Origin: Nocardia macrotermitis
Lineage (GTDB): Bacteria > Actinomycetota > Actinomycetes > Mycobacteriales > Mycobacteriaceae
DNA: 64,000 nucleotides
Assembly (NCBI RefSeq): GCF_009604405.1
Contig: NZ_WEGK01000001.1
Span: 186,001 to 250,000 of the forward strand
Direction: 5' to 3'
The position numbers were made by a program, and so were the translations under genes. Shown one piece after another: positions 36,619 to 45,275 of this stretch. The notes under the pieces were generated by a model. It had not been told where the DNA came from. It did no database searches and saw only the letters and a program-made list of their open reading frames with translations. The stretch's first letter is position 1; every line of letters starts with the position of its first letter.

Positions 36619-37423
36619 CCGCCTGCGCGGCGCCGGCAGCCATCTGCTGCTGGCGGTGACGGCGCTGCTGTGCGCGTTCCCGATCTACTGGTTGTTCGCC
36701 ACGGCGTTGCGGCGGCCGCAGGACGTGTGGTCGCTGTCGCCGATCCCCTGGCCGCTGTCCACGGCGAACTACCTCGATGCCGCTCGTCAGGTCGATGTGC
36801 TCGGGCTGATCGGGAATACGTTCTTCATCGCCGCGCTGTCCGCGGCCGGGCAACTGCTGGTGGCGCTGCTGGCCTCGTACGCGTTCACCATGTACACCTT
36901 TCCGCTGCAACGGATCTTGTACCTGGCGTTCGTCGGGACCTGGCTGGTGCCGTTCCAGGTGACCATGCTGCCCAACTACATCCTGCTCAATCAGCTGGGG
37001 TTGCTGAACACGCTGGTCGGCGTGGTGCTGCCGACATTGTGTTCGGCATTGGCGGTGCTGCTGCTGCGGCAGCATCTGGCGGCGTTTCCGAAGGAGTTGG
37101 TGGCGGCGGCGAAGATGGACGGGCGCTCGTCCTGGTCGATCCTGTGGACCGTGGTGGTGCCGAATCTGCGGCCCGCGCTGGCCGCGCTGGCGATTCTGCT
37201 GTTCATCAACGAGTGGAACGAGTATTTCTGGCCCGCGGTGGTGCTGCGCAAGTCCAACGGGGTGTTGCAGCTGGGCCTGCGGAGTTTCCTCAGCAGTGCC
37301 GAGCAGGATCAGTGGGGGCCGATGATGGCGGTGGCCAGTCTGGCGTGTCTGCCGGTGATGGTGCTGTATCTGGTGTTGCAGCGGCAGATCGTCAACGCCT
37401 TCGTGCGGTCCGGGTTGAAATAG
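36608..37423 (+). CDS. ugpE: ABC transporter permease (UgpE/MalG-like)
   Basis: Second permease, 271 residues, six helices. EAA loop ELVAAAKMDGRSSWSILWTV near residue 160. The end, IVNAFVRSGLK, is the normal family terminus (usually ...GAVKG or similar). Two ATGs are possible, 36608 and 36611. Last gene of the plus-strand operon, closed by a 20-bp hairpin. Confidence 0.87.
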   Translation: MMIDRLRGAGSHLLLAVTALLCAFPIYWLFATALRRPQDVWSLSPIPWPLSTANYLDAARQVDVLGLIGNTFFIAALSAAGQLLVALLASYAFTMYTFPLQRILYLAFVGTWLVPFQVTMLPNYILLNQLGLLNTLVGVVLPTLCSALAVLLLRQHLAAFPKELVAAAKMDGRSSWSILWTVVVPNLRPALAALAILLFINEWNEYFWPAVVLRKSNGVLQLGLRSFLSSAEQDQWGPMMAVASLACLPVMVLYLVLQRQIVNAFVRSGLK

Positions 37424-37447
37424 CGCGGATCACGTACGGGGACAACG

Positions 37448-37490
37448 GAATCGGGGCCGGTCCGGGAGATTCCCGGACCGGCCCCGATTC
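37448..37490. terminator. Strong bidirectional terminator hairpin
   Basis: A perfect 20-bp inverted repeat, GAATCGGGGCCGGTCCGGGA, with a three-base loop, midway between the convergent permease and biotin carboxylase stops. Likely ends both long operons. Confidence 0.88.
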
Positions 37491-37498
37491 GTTCGGTC

Positions 37499-38872
37499 TC
37501 AGCGCGTCGCGACCGGCGTGGTGAGCGAGCCGATGAGCGCGGTGTCGTGTTCGCCCGCCCGGAAGCGGGGATGGTCGAGGATGTCGTGCAGGAATTCGGT
37601 GGTGGTGGCGACGCCGCGGCCGTCGATCCTGGTCTCCGCCAGCGCACGTCGCATGCGCGCGATGGCCGCGTCCCGGGTCGGGGCCCACACCACGATCTTC
37701 GCCAGCAGCGAATCATAGTGCGGCGGAATCGAATACCCGGTCTCGATATGGGTGTCCACCCGCACGAACGGGCCGCCGGGCAGCACACATTCGGTGAGAG
37801 TGCCCGGGGCCGGGGCGAATTCGCGGCGCGGGTCCTCCGCGTTGATCCGGCATTCGATCGACACGCCGTTCGGGTGGGCCGCAGCGGGCGGGATCGACAG
37901 GCGCTCCCCCGCCGCTATGCGCAGCTGTTCGGCAACCAGATCCAGGCCGGTGACCATCTCGGTGACCGGATGTTCCACTTGCAGACGGCAATTCACCTCC
38001 ATGAAGTAGAACCGGCCGTCGGGGGCGAGCAGGAATTCGAAGGTGCCCGCGCCGACGTAGCCGACCGCCTCGGCGCCGCGCACGGCCGTCGCGCCGATGC
38101 GCTCGACGAGTTCCGGGGACAGGCCCGGCGCGGGTGACTCCTCGACGAGTTTCTGGTGGCGGCGTTGCAGGGAGCAGTCGCGCAGGCCCAGATGTACGAC
38201 GGTGCCGTGGGTGTCGGCGAGGATCTGCGCCTCCACGTGCCGCGCGGAGTCCAGGTAACGCTCGACGTACAGGCGGCCGTCGCCGAAGACTGCGGCGGCA
38301 TTGGCCCTGGTCTCCTGCCAGGCCGCGGCGAAATCGGCGTGGTCGCGCACCACCCGCATACCGCGGCCGCCGCCGCCCGCGACGGCCTTGATGATCACCG
38401 GATAGCCGATCTCGTCGGCCAGCGCCTCGGCGTCCTCGACCGCGTCGATCGGGTCGCGGCTGCCGGGCAGCAGGGGCAGTCCGGCCGCCGTCATCAACGC
38501 GCGGGCGCTGGACTTGTCGCCCAGTTCGGCCATCACCGGGGCCGGTGCGCCCACGAAGACCAGCCCCTCGCTCTCGCACACCTCCGCGAAATCCGGGTTC
38601 TCCGAAAGGAATCCGTAGCCCGGGTGGATGGCGTCGGCCCCGGTGGCGCGGGCCGCCTCGATGATCGCCGGGATGTAGAGGTAGCTGCGTTTGGCGGGGC
38701 CGGGGCCGATGCGAATGCGTTCGTCGGCCAGCCGCACCGCGGCGCTGTCCCGGTCGGCGGCGGAATACGCTGCGACCGTGGGGATTCCGAGTTCGGCGCA
38801 GGTGCGGATGATCCGCACCGCGATCTCGCCGCGATTGGCGACCAGCAGCTTGCCGATCGGGCGGGCGGTCAC
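37499..38872 (-). CDS. accC: Biotin carboxylase subunit of acetyl-CoA carboxylase
   Basis: ATP-grasp biotin carboxylase, 457 residues, the length of the stand-alone bacterial subunit. LLVANRGEIAVRI at the start, ATP loop VAGGGGRGMRVV near residue 160, EVNCRLQVEHPVTE near 285 and the RINAEDP segment near 335 are all intact. It carboxylates biotin on the carrier protein encoded just upstream; its GTG overlaps that gene's stop (GTGA). Unlike AccA3-type mycobacterial subunits it has no fused carrier domain. Last gene of the Pfa-like operon, so its malonyl-CoA probably feeds the synthase. Confidence 0.92.
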   Translation of the reverse strand: MTARPIGKLLVANRGEIAVRIIRTCAELGIPTVAAYSAADRDSAAVRLADERIRIGPGPAKRSYLYIPAIIEAARATGADAIHPGYGFLSENPDFAEVCESEGLVFVGAPAPVMAELGDKSSARALMTAAGLPLLPGSRDPIDAVEDAEALADEIGYPVIIKAVAGGGGRGMRVVRDHADFAAAWQETRANAAAVFGDGRLYVERYLDSARHVEAQILADTHGTVVHLGLRDCSLQRRHQKLVEESPAPGLSPELVERIGATAVRGAEAVGYVGAGTFEFLLAPDGRFYFMEVNCRLQVEHPVTEMVTGLDLVAEQLRIAAGERLSIPPAAAHPNGVSIECRINAEDPRREFAPAPGTLTECVLPGGPFVRVDTHIETGYSIPPHYDSLLAKIVVWAPTRDAAIARMRRALAETRIDGRGVATTTEFLHDILDHPRFRAGEHDTALIGSLTTPVATR

Positions 38873-39387
38873 CGCACCACCTCGAGGACCAGTAGGCCCT
38901 GACCGTGTTCGACGGCGTCGCCGTTCTCGGCCAGGAACCGCACCACCCGGCCCTCCTGCTCGGCGATCACCGGGATCATCAGCTTCATCGCCTCGACGAT
39001 GCCGACCTGCTGGCCCACGCGCACCGGATCGCCCTCGCTGACGAACGGGTCCGCGCCGGGCTCGGTGGCGCGGTAGAAGACGCCGACGGTTTCGGTGGTG
39101 ATGGTGAATGTGTCTGCGGGGCTGGTGGTCTCGACGTGCGCCGGTTCGGCGGTGGCGAGCGCGGGCTGCGGCACGGTCCCGGCGGGCGGTGTGGCATTCG
39201 GCTCGGTCGCCGTATCCGCGTCCCAGCTGATCCGCAGCGAGACCGGGCCGTTCGCGACGGTCACGGAGGTGGCGGTGGAGGCCGAGCGCACGCCCAGGGC
39301 GTGCCGGGTGAGCACGGTGAGGGTGCGGTCGGCGGCGGTCGCGTCCACGGCGCGGCCGATGGTCTCGGTGGTGACGGTGTCGGTCAT
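38869..39387 (-). CDS. accB: Biotin carboxyl carrier protein
   Basis: A 172-residue carrier. The C-terminal biotinyl domain holds EAMKLM with the biotin-accepting Lys135, and the preceding GDPVRVGQQVG turn. The N-terminal 90 residues carry no recognised domain; they are Thr/Ala-rich with a Pro-rich linker. The stretch DPFVSEGDPV resembles the E. coli-type thumb region. Lies 14 bases after the AccDA stop. Confidence 0.9.
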   Translation of the reverse strand: MTDTVTTETIGRAVDATAADRTLTVLTRHALGVRSASTATSVTVANGPVSLRISWDADTATEPNATPPAGTVPQPALATAEPAHVETTSPADTFTITTETVGVFYRATEPGADPFVSEGDPVRVGQQVGIVEAMKLMIPVIAEQEGRVVRFLAENGDAVEHGQGLLVLEVVR

Positions 39388-39401
39388 CGCATCTCCTCGG
39401 G

Positions 39402-41381
39402 TTACGCGTCAGGGGTCGTGGTGGTGGCGTCCGGCCCGTCGGCACTCACGCGGCCGAAGGCGCGGAAGCGCTGGTAGCGGGCCTCGGACAGCTCGTCGGG
39501 CGAAAGCGCGCGCAAGGTGGACAGCATCCGGGTGACCGCGGTGCGCACCCGGCCGATCATCGCGACCGGATCGCGGTGCGCGCCGCCGGGCGGTTCGAGC
39601 AGTACGGCGTCGGCGACGCCCAACCGCAGCAGTGATCCGGAGTCCACCCGCAGCGCGCGGGCCGCACGCGGGGCAGCGGCGGCGTCCTTCCACAGGATCG
39701 ACGCGCACCCTTCCGGACTGATCACCGAGTAGACGGCGTTCTCGCACACCAGCACCCGATCGGCCACGCCGAGCGCCAGCGCCCCACCGCTGCCGCCTTC
39801 ACCGGTGATCACGGCCACCACCGGGACATCAAGTCCGGCAAAGAGTTTGAGGGACTCGGCGATGGCCACCGCCTGACCGTTCTCCTCCGCGGCCACGCCC
39901 GGATAGGCACCGGCGGTGTCGATCAGGGTGACCACCGGCAACTCCAGCTTGGCCGCCAGCCGCGCGAGTCGCGCCGCTTTGCGATACCCCGCCGGAGTGG
40001 GCATCCCGTAGTTGTGCCGGGTCAATTCGGCTGCGGTGTGGCCCTTCTGGGTGCCGATGGCGACCACCGGCTTACCGTCCAGCCGCGCCAGGCCCGCGAT
40101 CAATGCCGGGCAGTCGGCGGCGAGCCGATCCCCGTGCAGTTCGATGAATTCATCGAAGGCACCGGCAAGGTAGTCCAATGTCGTCGGCCGGCCCAATTCC
40201 CGTGCGGCCCTCACACATTCCCAGGGATCCCGTTCGGCCACCGAGTCAGGATCGGTCACCACGAGCGGATCGGGCTGCCGCGACGCATCGGCCGACTCGT
40301 CCTCGGGCATCTCACCCAGCCGACCGAACTGCTCCACCATGTCGCGTGCACCCGACGAGTCCGGTTGCACCACAACGTCATCGTGAAAGCCTGCCGCAAC
40401 CTCCGAACCCGGCTCGGCCTGCATGCCGACCGCAATGGTCGCCCGTGGCTCTCCGGGCATCTCCGCCGAGGAGCCCGGCTGCGCCGACGTATCGGGCGAC
40501 ACGTTCACCGAGGACTCACAGAAGCCCATCGTGGTCGACATATTTGACTGTGCTGCAATATCTTCCGCCGCTTCACGGACGGTCGTCGCGACCAGGCGGG
40601 TGAGCCGGTCGCGGAGGGTGTTGCGGTGGCAGATGAGGTCTATGCAGCCGTGGGCGAGGAGGAATTCGGCGGTTTGGAAGCCTTCGGGCAGGGTTTCGCC
40701 GATGGTTTGGGCGATCACCCGGGGCCCCGCGAAGCCCAGGCGCGCACCGGGTTCCGCGATGATGATGTCGGTGGAGGTGGCGAAGGAGGCCGCCACGCCG
40801 CCGTAGGTGGGGTCGGTGACGACCGAGACGGTCAGTACTCCGGCCTCGTCCAGCCGCTGTAGTGCGTGGCTGGTCTTGGCCATCTGCATGAGCGCCAGGA
40901 TGCCCTCCTGCATCCGGGCGCCGCCGGAGGCGCTGACGATGACGAGCGGGGCGCGGTCGGCGAGCGCGGTCTCGGCGGCCGTGGTCACCGCCTCCCCCAC
41001 CGCCGCGCCCAGGCTGCCGCCGAAGAAGCGGAAGTCCAGCACGACCAGTACGACCGGGACGCCGCCCATCCGGCCGCGCACACAGCGGGCCGCATCCGAC
41101 ATCCCGGTGCGTCGCCGGGCGTCGGCCAGCCGTGCGGGATAGTCGCGAGTGTCGGTGAACCGCAACGGATCCGGGATCGTCGGCGCGGTCACGATCTGCT
41201 CGGCGGAATCCGCGTCCAGCAGCAGGGCGATGCGCTCGTCGGCGGTGAGCGGGCCGTGGCTGTCGCACTCCGGGCACACCCGGTCGGCGCGGTCGTAACG
41301 CTTGCGGTAGATCATGTCGCCGCAACCGGGGCACCGCATCCAGGCGTTGGATGTGGCCGGGCGGGTCTCGAGTATGGTCAT
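39402..41381 (-). CDS. accDA: Fused acetyl-CoA carboxylase carboxyltransferase (AccD-AccA)
   Basis: A 659-residue fusion of both carboxyltransferase subunits. Residues 1-290 are AccD-like, opening with a zinc ribbon (Cys17, Cys20, Cys36, Cys39) and containing [20 protein letters not shown] near 155 and [11 protein letters not shown] linker of about 85 residues, acidic and Ser/Pro rich, follows. Residues about 380-640 are AccA-like: [30 protein letters not shown] and [16 protein letters not shown]. coli-type carboxyltransferases move CO2 from biotin to acetyl-CoA. The zinc-ribbon type is unusual beside the AccA3/AccD system expected in this order. ATGA overlap with pfaD. Confidence 0.9.
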   Translation of the reverse strand: MTILETRPATSNAWMRCPGCGDMIYRKRYDRADRVCPECDSHGPLTADERIALLLDADSAEQIVTAPTIPDPLRFTDTRDYPARLADARRRTGMSDAARCVRGRMGGVPVVLVVLDFRFFGGSLGAAVGEAVTTAAETALADRAPLVIVSASGGARMQEGILALMQMAKTSHALQRLDEAGVLTVSVVTDPTYGGVAASFATSTDIIIAEPGARLGFAGPRVIAQTIGETLPEGFQTAEFLLAHGCIDLICHRNTLRDRLTRLVATTVREAAEDIAAQSNMSTTMGFCESSVNVSPDTSAQPGSSAEMPGEPRATIAVGMQAEPGSEVAAGFHDDVVVQPDSSGARDMVEQFGRLGEMPEDESADASRQPDPLVVTDPDSVAERDPWECVRAARELGRPTTLDYLAGAFDEFIELHGDRLAADCPALIAGLARLDGKPVVAIGTQKGHTAAELTRHNYGMPTPAGYRKAARLARLAAKLELPVVTLIDTAGAYPGVAAEENGQAVAIAESLKLFAGLDVPVVAVITGEGGSGGALALGVADRVLVCENAVYSVISPEGCASILWKDAAAAPRAARALRVDSGSLLRLGVADAVLLEPPGGAHRDPVAMIGRVRTAVTRMLSTLRALSPDELSEARYQRFRAFGRVSADGPDATTTTPDA

Positions 41382-42946
41382 CGATCCTCCAGAGGCCGAG
41401 GCACGTAGCGGGTGCAGGCCGCGGGCAGCCGGACCCCGGCGGTCCGCAGCTGGGCCACGCGGGTGAGGTACGCCGCGCCGCACATCAATTCGTCGGCGAC
41501 ATCCGCGACGTAGCGGTGGCTGGGGGCGGCCAGGTAGGTGCCCGCCACCCAGGTGTTGAACGCGCCCATCGCCGGGCCGCACCAGATCTGATAGTCCGCG
41601 GCGCGGTCGGCCTCGCCGCGGATGCTCCACCCCGACGACAGCCCGAGATACCACCGGAACACCAGGGCCATCCGGTGTTTCGGGTCCTGCGCGGCGCCGG
41701 CCAGCTGCGCCGGATCGCGCTCGGTGAAGAATTCGACGCAGTCGCGCCAGATATCGTCCACCGGCCGGCGCAGCACGGTCCGCTCCAGGTCCGACCGCTG
41801 CTCGGCGGGAATGTCGTCGAGTCCGCCGTACGCCCGGTACAGGTCGTAGAGCCGCTGCGCGCGGGCGGCGAACATGGTGCCCCGGCGCAGCACCTGCACC
41901 TGTACCCCGAGCTCGAACATGTCCGAGGACGGGGCCATCGTGCAGTCCGCGAATTCGGCTGCGGCCAAGAGCTTCTTGGTGTGGTCGCACTGCGCGGCCT
42001 CGCGGCAGGACTGGTTCACCGAGCCGGTCACCACGTAGGCCGCGCCGAGCGCGAAGGCCGCGGCGACCGCGTCCGGGGTGCCGATCCCGCCGCCCACGCC
42101 GATCCGCACCGCCGCCACGTCGGGCAGGTCGCGGGCGATCCGGTCGCGGGCCGCGACGATCTCCGGGAACAGCACCGTGAGCGGGCGGCGGTCGGTGTGT
42201 CCGCCGGAATCGGCCTCGGCGGTGATGTCGTCGGCCATCGGAATCCGCGCGGCCAGCCGGGCCTGCTCGGCGGTGATCTCACCGCGTTCGGTGAGGACCG
42301 CGAGCAGCCGCGCGGGGGCGGGCCGCAGGAACAGTTCGGCGACCTCCACCCGGGATACCTTGGCTATCAACCGATGTCGGCGTTCGATATTGCCCTGCCG
42401 GTCCACCGCGAGCCCGGCCGCGCGGTACCGCACCACCTCGGTGGTGAGGTCCATGAACGCCGACGCCTCCACGCACCGCACGCCGTGCCGCAGGCAGGCA
42501 TCGACGATGGCGCGTTCCAGCGCGGGTTCGGAGGGGCTGTGAATCAGATTGCAGGCGAACGGATTTCCGGACAGCGTGCGGCCGAGTTCGCCCAGCGCGG
42601 CGTCCACCACCGCCGGTGTCACCCCGGCCGCGCCGTAGGAGGCCAGATATCCCGCCCGCGACATGGCGGCCACCAGGGCGGGCGAGGCGATCCCGTTGGC
42701 CATCGCGCCCGCGGCGTAGGCGGCGCGCACGCCGTGTGCCGCCCGGAAGGCACTGTCGCCCAGCCGTTCCGGCGGCAGTGGGCCGACGGCAGTGAGGATC
42801 TGCGAGCGCACCGCCAGCGCCTGGGAGGAGGTCACCCCGGTCCGGCCCTCGTGCCGGACCACCCAGCAGGGTATCGCCAGATCCAGCAGTATCGCCGAGA
42901 TGTCCGCCTCGCTCTCGGCGAGCGCGGGAGTCCCGAAGGTCGTCAT
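41378..42946 (-). CDS. pfaD: PfaD-type enoyl reductase of a PUFA-synthase-like system
   Basis: FMN-dependent TIM-barrel protein of 522 residues, the PfaD family of trans-acting enoyl reductases. [23 protein letters not shown] near 75 (core [13 protein letters not shown]), the [12 protein letters not shown] segment near 128, [20 protein letters not shown] near 285 and the [10 protein letters not shown] phosphate site near 309 are recognisable. The C-terminal third ([20 protein letters not shown] and CGPAMGAFN) is a PfaD hallmark absent from ordinary nitronate monooxygenases. It would reduce chosen enoyl-ACP intermediates during chain building. Gap of 88 bases to the dehydratase gene, then ATGA into accDA. 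Confidence 0.9.
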   Translation of the reverse strand: MTTFGTPALAESEADISAILLDLAIPCWVVRHEGRTGVTSSQALAVRSQILTAVGPLPPERLGDSAFRAAHGVRAAYAAGAMANGIASPALVAAMSRAGYLASYGAAGVTPAVVDAALGELGRTLSGNPFACNLIHSPSEPALERAIVDACLRHGVRCVEASAFMDLTTEVVRYRAAGLAVDRQGNIERRHRLIAKVSRVEVAELFLRPAPARLLAVLTERGEITAEQARLAARIPMADDITAEADSGGHTDRRPLTVLFPEIVAARDRIARDLPDVAAVRIGVGGGIGTPDAVAAAFALGAAYVVTGSVNQSCREAAQCDHTKKLLAAAEFADCTMAPSSDMFELGVQVQVLRRGTMFAARAQRLYDLYRAYGGLDDIPAEQRSDLERTVLRRPVDDIWRDCVEFFTERDPAQLAGAAQDPKHRMALVFRWYLGLSSGWSIRGEADRAADYQIWCGPAMGAFNTWVAGTYLAAPSHRYVADVADELMCGAAYLTRVAQLRTAGVRLPAACTRYVPRPLEDR

Positions 42947-43034
42947 GGCCGTTCCGTCCTGCCTCCGGCACCGGATGCCGGTTTTCTCCGCCCGTGGGGA
43001 CTGTGGCCGCGCGCGCCCGACCGCATGGCGACGC

Positions 43035-45275
43035 TCACGGCAGCACCGCCCGGTCGGCGAGTTCGATTGCGAGATCGGTGAGTTCGTAGATGCGCAGGCC
43101 CGGCTTCCACAGCGAACCGTCCACCACCACGGTGACGGTGTGCGTTTCCCGGCACACCTGCTTGATGTGCGCCTCGAGTTCCACGGTGCCGTCGCTGGGC
43201 AGGAACTGTCCGCGATAACGCCAGGAGAATTCGATACCGCACGGAATGCGGAACACCGGATCGGTCATCCCCGCCGCGAATCCCGCGTCGAGCATCCACG
43301 CCTGCACCGCGTGGATCACCGACTCCACCCCGAGCGAGCCCGGAATCACCGGATCGAGATGGAAGTGACGCGCGAAATACCAATCTGTGCCGTCGATCTC
43401 GCGTAGCGAGTGCAGGTACCCGGCCTGATATCTGCCGCCGTCGTCGATCACCTCGACACGGTCGATAAGCGCCAGCGTATCGCGGGCGCACAGCGGTGCG
43501 GCCGGATCGGCGCGGCGCGCGGCCACGTCGATCACCCGGGCCGGAACCCGCGGATGTTCGGCCCGCCAGCTGGGCACCGAGCGGCCCGCGTCGAGGCCGG
43601 TCTGATTGGCCAGGGCCTCGTCGCTGAAGTAGCCGAACATGGTCTCGCCGACATAGAACGGCTCGCCGTCGACCGCGAGCGTGTAGTCGAAGGTCTGCAA
43701 TGAGGATCCGGGCAGCAGCGTGGTCGACAGCAGGCGCGAGAATTGCTGAATCGTCTTGTCCCGCAGGTCGATCCGGCGCAGTACCCGTGCGCTGCCGCCG
43801 AGGTTGCGCAGGCTCAGCGTGGTGCCCGGCTGGGTCAGCGTCGGACCGGCGTAGTAGCCCATCAGCAGCGCCGCCTGCAATGAGGTCTCCATGTAGACGA
43901 AGTGCGGCATGGAATCGTTGGCGGTGTCGCCGTAGTACCAGGAATCGGCCGGTGAGTCGTATTCGCTGGTGTAGGAGACGCCCTCGAGGACGCCGCGGGC
44001 GCCGTCGGAAGTGATCACCCGGTCCACCAGCAGCAGTCCACCGGTCGGCAGCCGGGTCGCACGGACCCCGGTGTACTCCGCGAATTCCGGGCCCATCGCG
44101 ATGGCCTGATCGCCACGCGAGAGGTGCACCATGTGAAATTCGTTGAGCAGCAAGCCCGTTGAGACCGCACCCGGACCTACTCCGGCACCGGTGGGTTCCC
44201 CGGCCGTCACCGTCACCGTGAGTGTTCCGGCGGCGGTGTGCGCGATGGCCTCCACGTGCGGCCGGGGAATCAGGTCGACATCACCGACGACCAGTTCGAT
44301 CCGCCCCGCGCCCGTGCCGTCCACACCCTCGACCACGGCGGTCAGCGTGCAGCCGGACAGGCACAGGTGCATACCCGTGAAGATCGCGAACACCTCGGCG
44401 GCCTGTACCGCCGCCGCCCGCACATCACCCTCGAATTCGGCTGCCAGCCGACCTTTTCCGTTACCACCGCGCAATTCCAACGCCTCGACCCGCGTCAGGA
44501 CCAACGGCTGCGCGGCGGCCAGGCGAACCGCCGACACCGTGCCCGCCCGCCGGTATGCCGGACCGAACACCTCGGTCACCTCGCCTCGGGTGAGTTGCTC
44601 GAGCGCAGTCCGGTCGAGAGTGGTGCGTGCGGAACGAGCCAGCGGTTTGAAGGCGTCCTCGGCGGCGATCGACACGCCGGCCGCCATACCTGCGGTAAGT
44701 CCGGCTGTAGACGCATGCGGCCCGGCCGGCATCGGTGCCGCCGCCCCGCCCAATGCCGACCCCGCCGTCACGTCCGACACCAGCGGCGCTGTCCCCGCTG
44801 CCGTGGGTGCCGCCGTCCCGATCGAGTGAGTCGCTGCCGTCGACCCGAGCGGCATCCCACGTGTTGGGATCGCCTCCGCTCCAGCCGATTCCAGCCCTTC
44901 ATTCGGCGCAGATACTCCCGTCACGATCCGCTCGCCCGGTACCGCAGGGACAGCCCGCACTGCCGCAGCGTACGGATACGCTGCGGCAGTGGAGGATCCG
45001 CCCGAGCGGGCGCGCTCCCACAGTGCACGCTGCACCGCGAGCTGCGCGTCCAGTGCGGCCCGGTGGGCGTCGACCACCCCGGCGCGAATCTCCGCCAATA
45101 CGTTCGATGCGCCGGGATATGTTGCGGGCGAGGGATTCCGGATCGCAGGCGGTGCTACGGGCACGGCCGATGTGGGGCCGGGGACCGCCGCCGGGGACCG
45201 GTCTGCCGACTCGACCGCGGCACTCGACGTGCTCGTCGGGTCGAAGGCGATACCGTCGAACTCCAGTACTGTCAT
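43035..45275 (-). CDS. PfaC-like multi-hotdog dehydratase
   Basis: A 746-residue protein related to the dehydratase half of PfaC. Residues 1-210 are low-complexity, Ala/Pro/Thr-rich linker. Residues about 215-370 resemble a PfaC DH (EVFGPAYRR, LVLTRVEALEL, GGNGKGRL), but the W-x-F-x-x-HF catalytic segment is gone. Residues about 375-590 are a second DH-like unit (GPEFAEYTGVRATRLPTGGL, PADSWYYGD). Residues about 600-740 are FabA-like with DWYFARHFHLDPVIPGSLG and catalytic His637, so at least this unit should work. No ketosynthase or chain-length-factor domain is present, unlike classic PfaC. ATG at 45275 overlaps the synthase stop; GTG at 45284 is possible. Confidence 0.8.
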   Translation of the reverse strand: MTVLEFDGIAFDPTSTSSAAVESADRSPAAVPGPTSAVPVAPPAIRNPSPATYPGASNVLAEIRAGVVDAHRAALDAQLAVQRALWERARSGGSSTAAAYPYAAAVRAVPAVPGERIVTGVSAPNEGLESAGAEAIPTRGMPLGSTAATHSIGTAAPTAAGTAPLVSDVTAGSALGGAAAPMPAGPHASTAGLTAGMAAGVSIAAEDAFKPLARSARTTLDRTALEQLTRGEVTEVFGPAYRRAGTVSAVRLAAAQPLVLTRVEALELRGGNGKGRLAAEFEGDVRAAAVQAAEVFAIFTGMHLCLSGCTLTAVVEGVDGTGAGRIELVVGDVDLIPRPHVEAIAHTAAGTLTVTVTAGEPTGAGVGPGAVSTGLLLNEFHMVHLSRGDQAIAMGPEFAEYTGVRATRLPTGGLLLVDRVITSDGARGVLEGVSYTSEYDSPADSWYYGDTANDSMPHFVYMETSLQAALLMGYYAGPTLTQPGTTLSLRNLGGSARVLRRIDLRDKTIQQFSRLLSTTLLPGSSLQTFDYTLAVDGEPFYVGETMFGYFSDEALANQTGLDAGRSVPSWRAEHPRVPARVIDVAARRADPAAPLCARDTLALIDRVEVIDDGGRYQAGYLHSLREIDGTDWYFARHFHLDPVIPGSLGVESVIHAVQAWMLDAGFAAGMTDPVFRIPCGIEFSWRYRGQFLPSDGTVELEAHIKQVCRETHTVTVVVDGSLWKPGLRIYELTDLAIELADRAVLP

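Noticed and set aside
41378..42946. Plain nitronate monooxygenase
   Set aside because: The length of 522 residues, the C-terminal PfaD-specific third and the position beside PfaA-like and PfaC-like genes favour PfaD.
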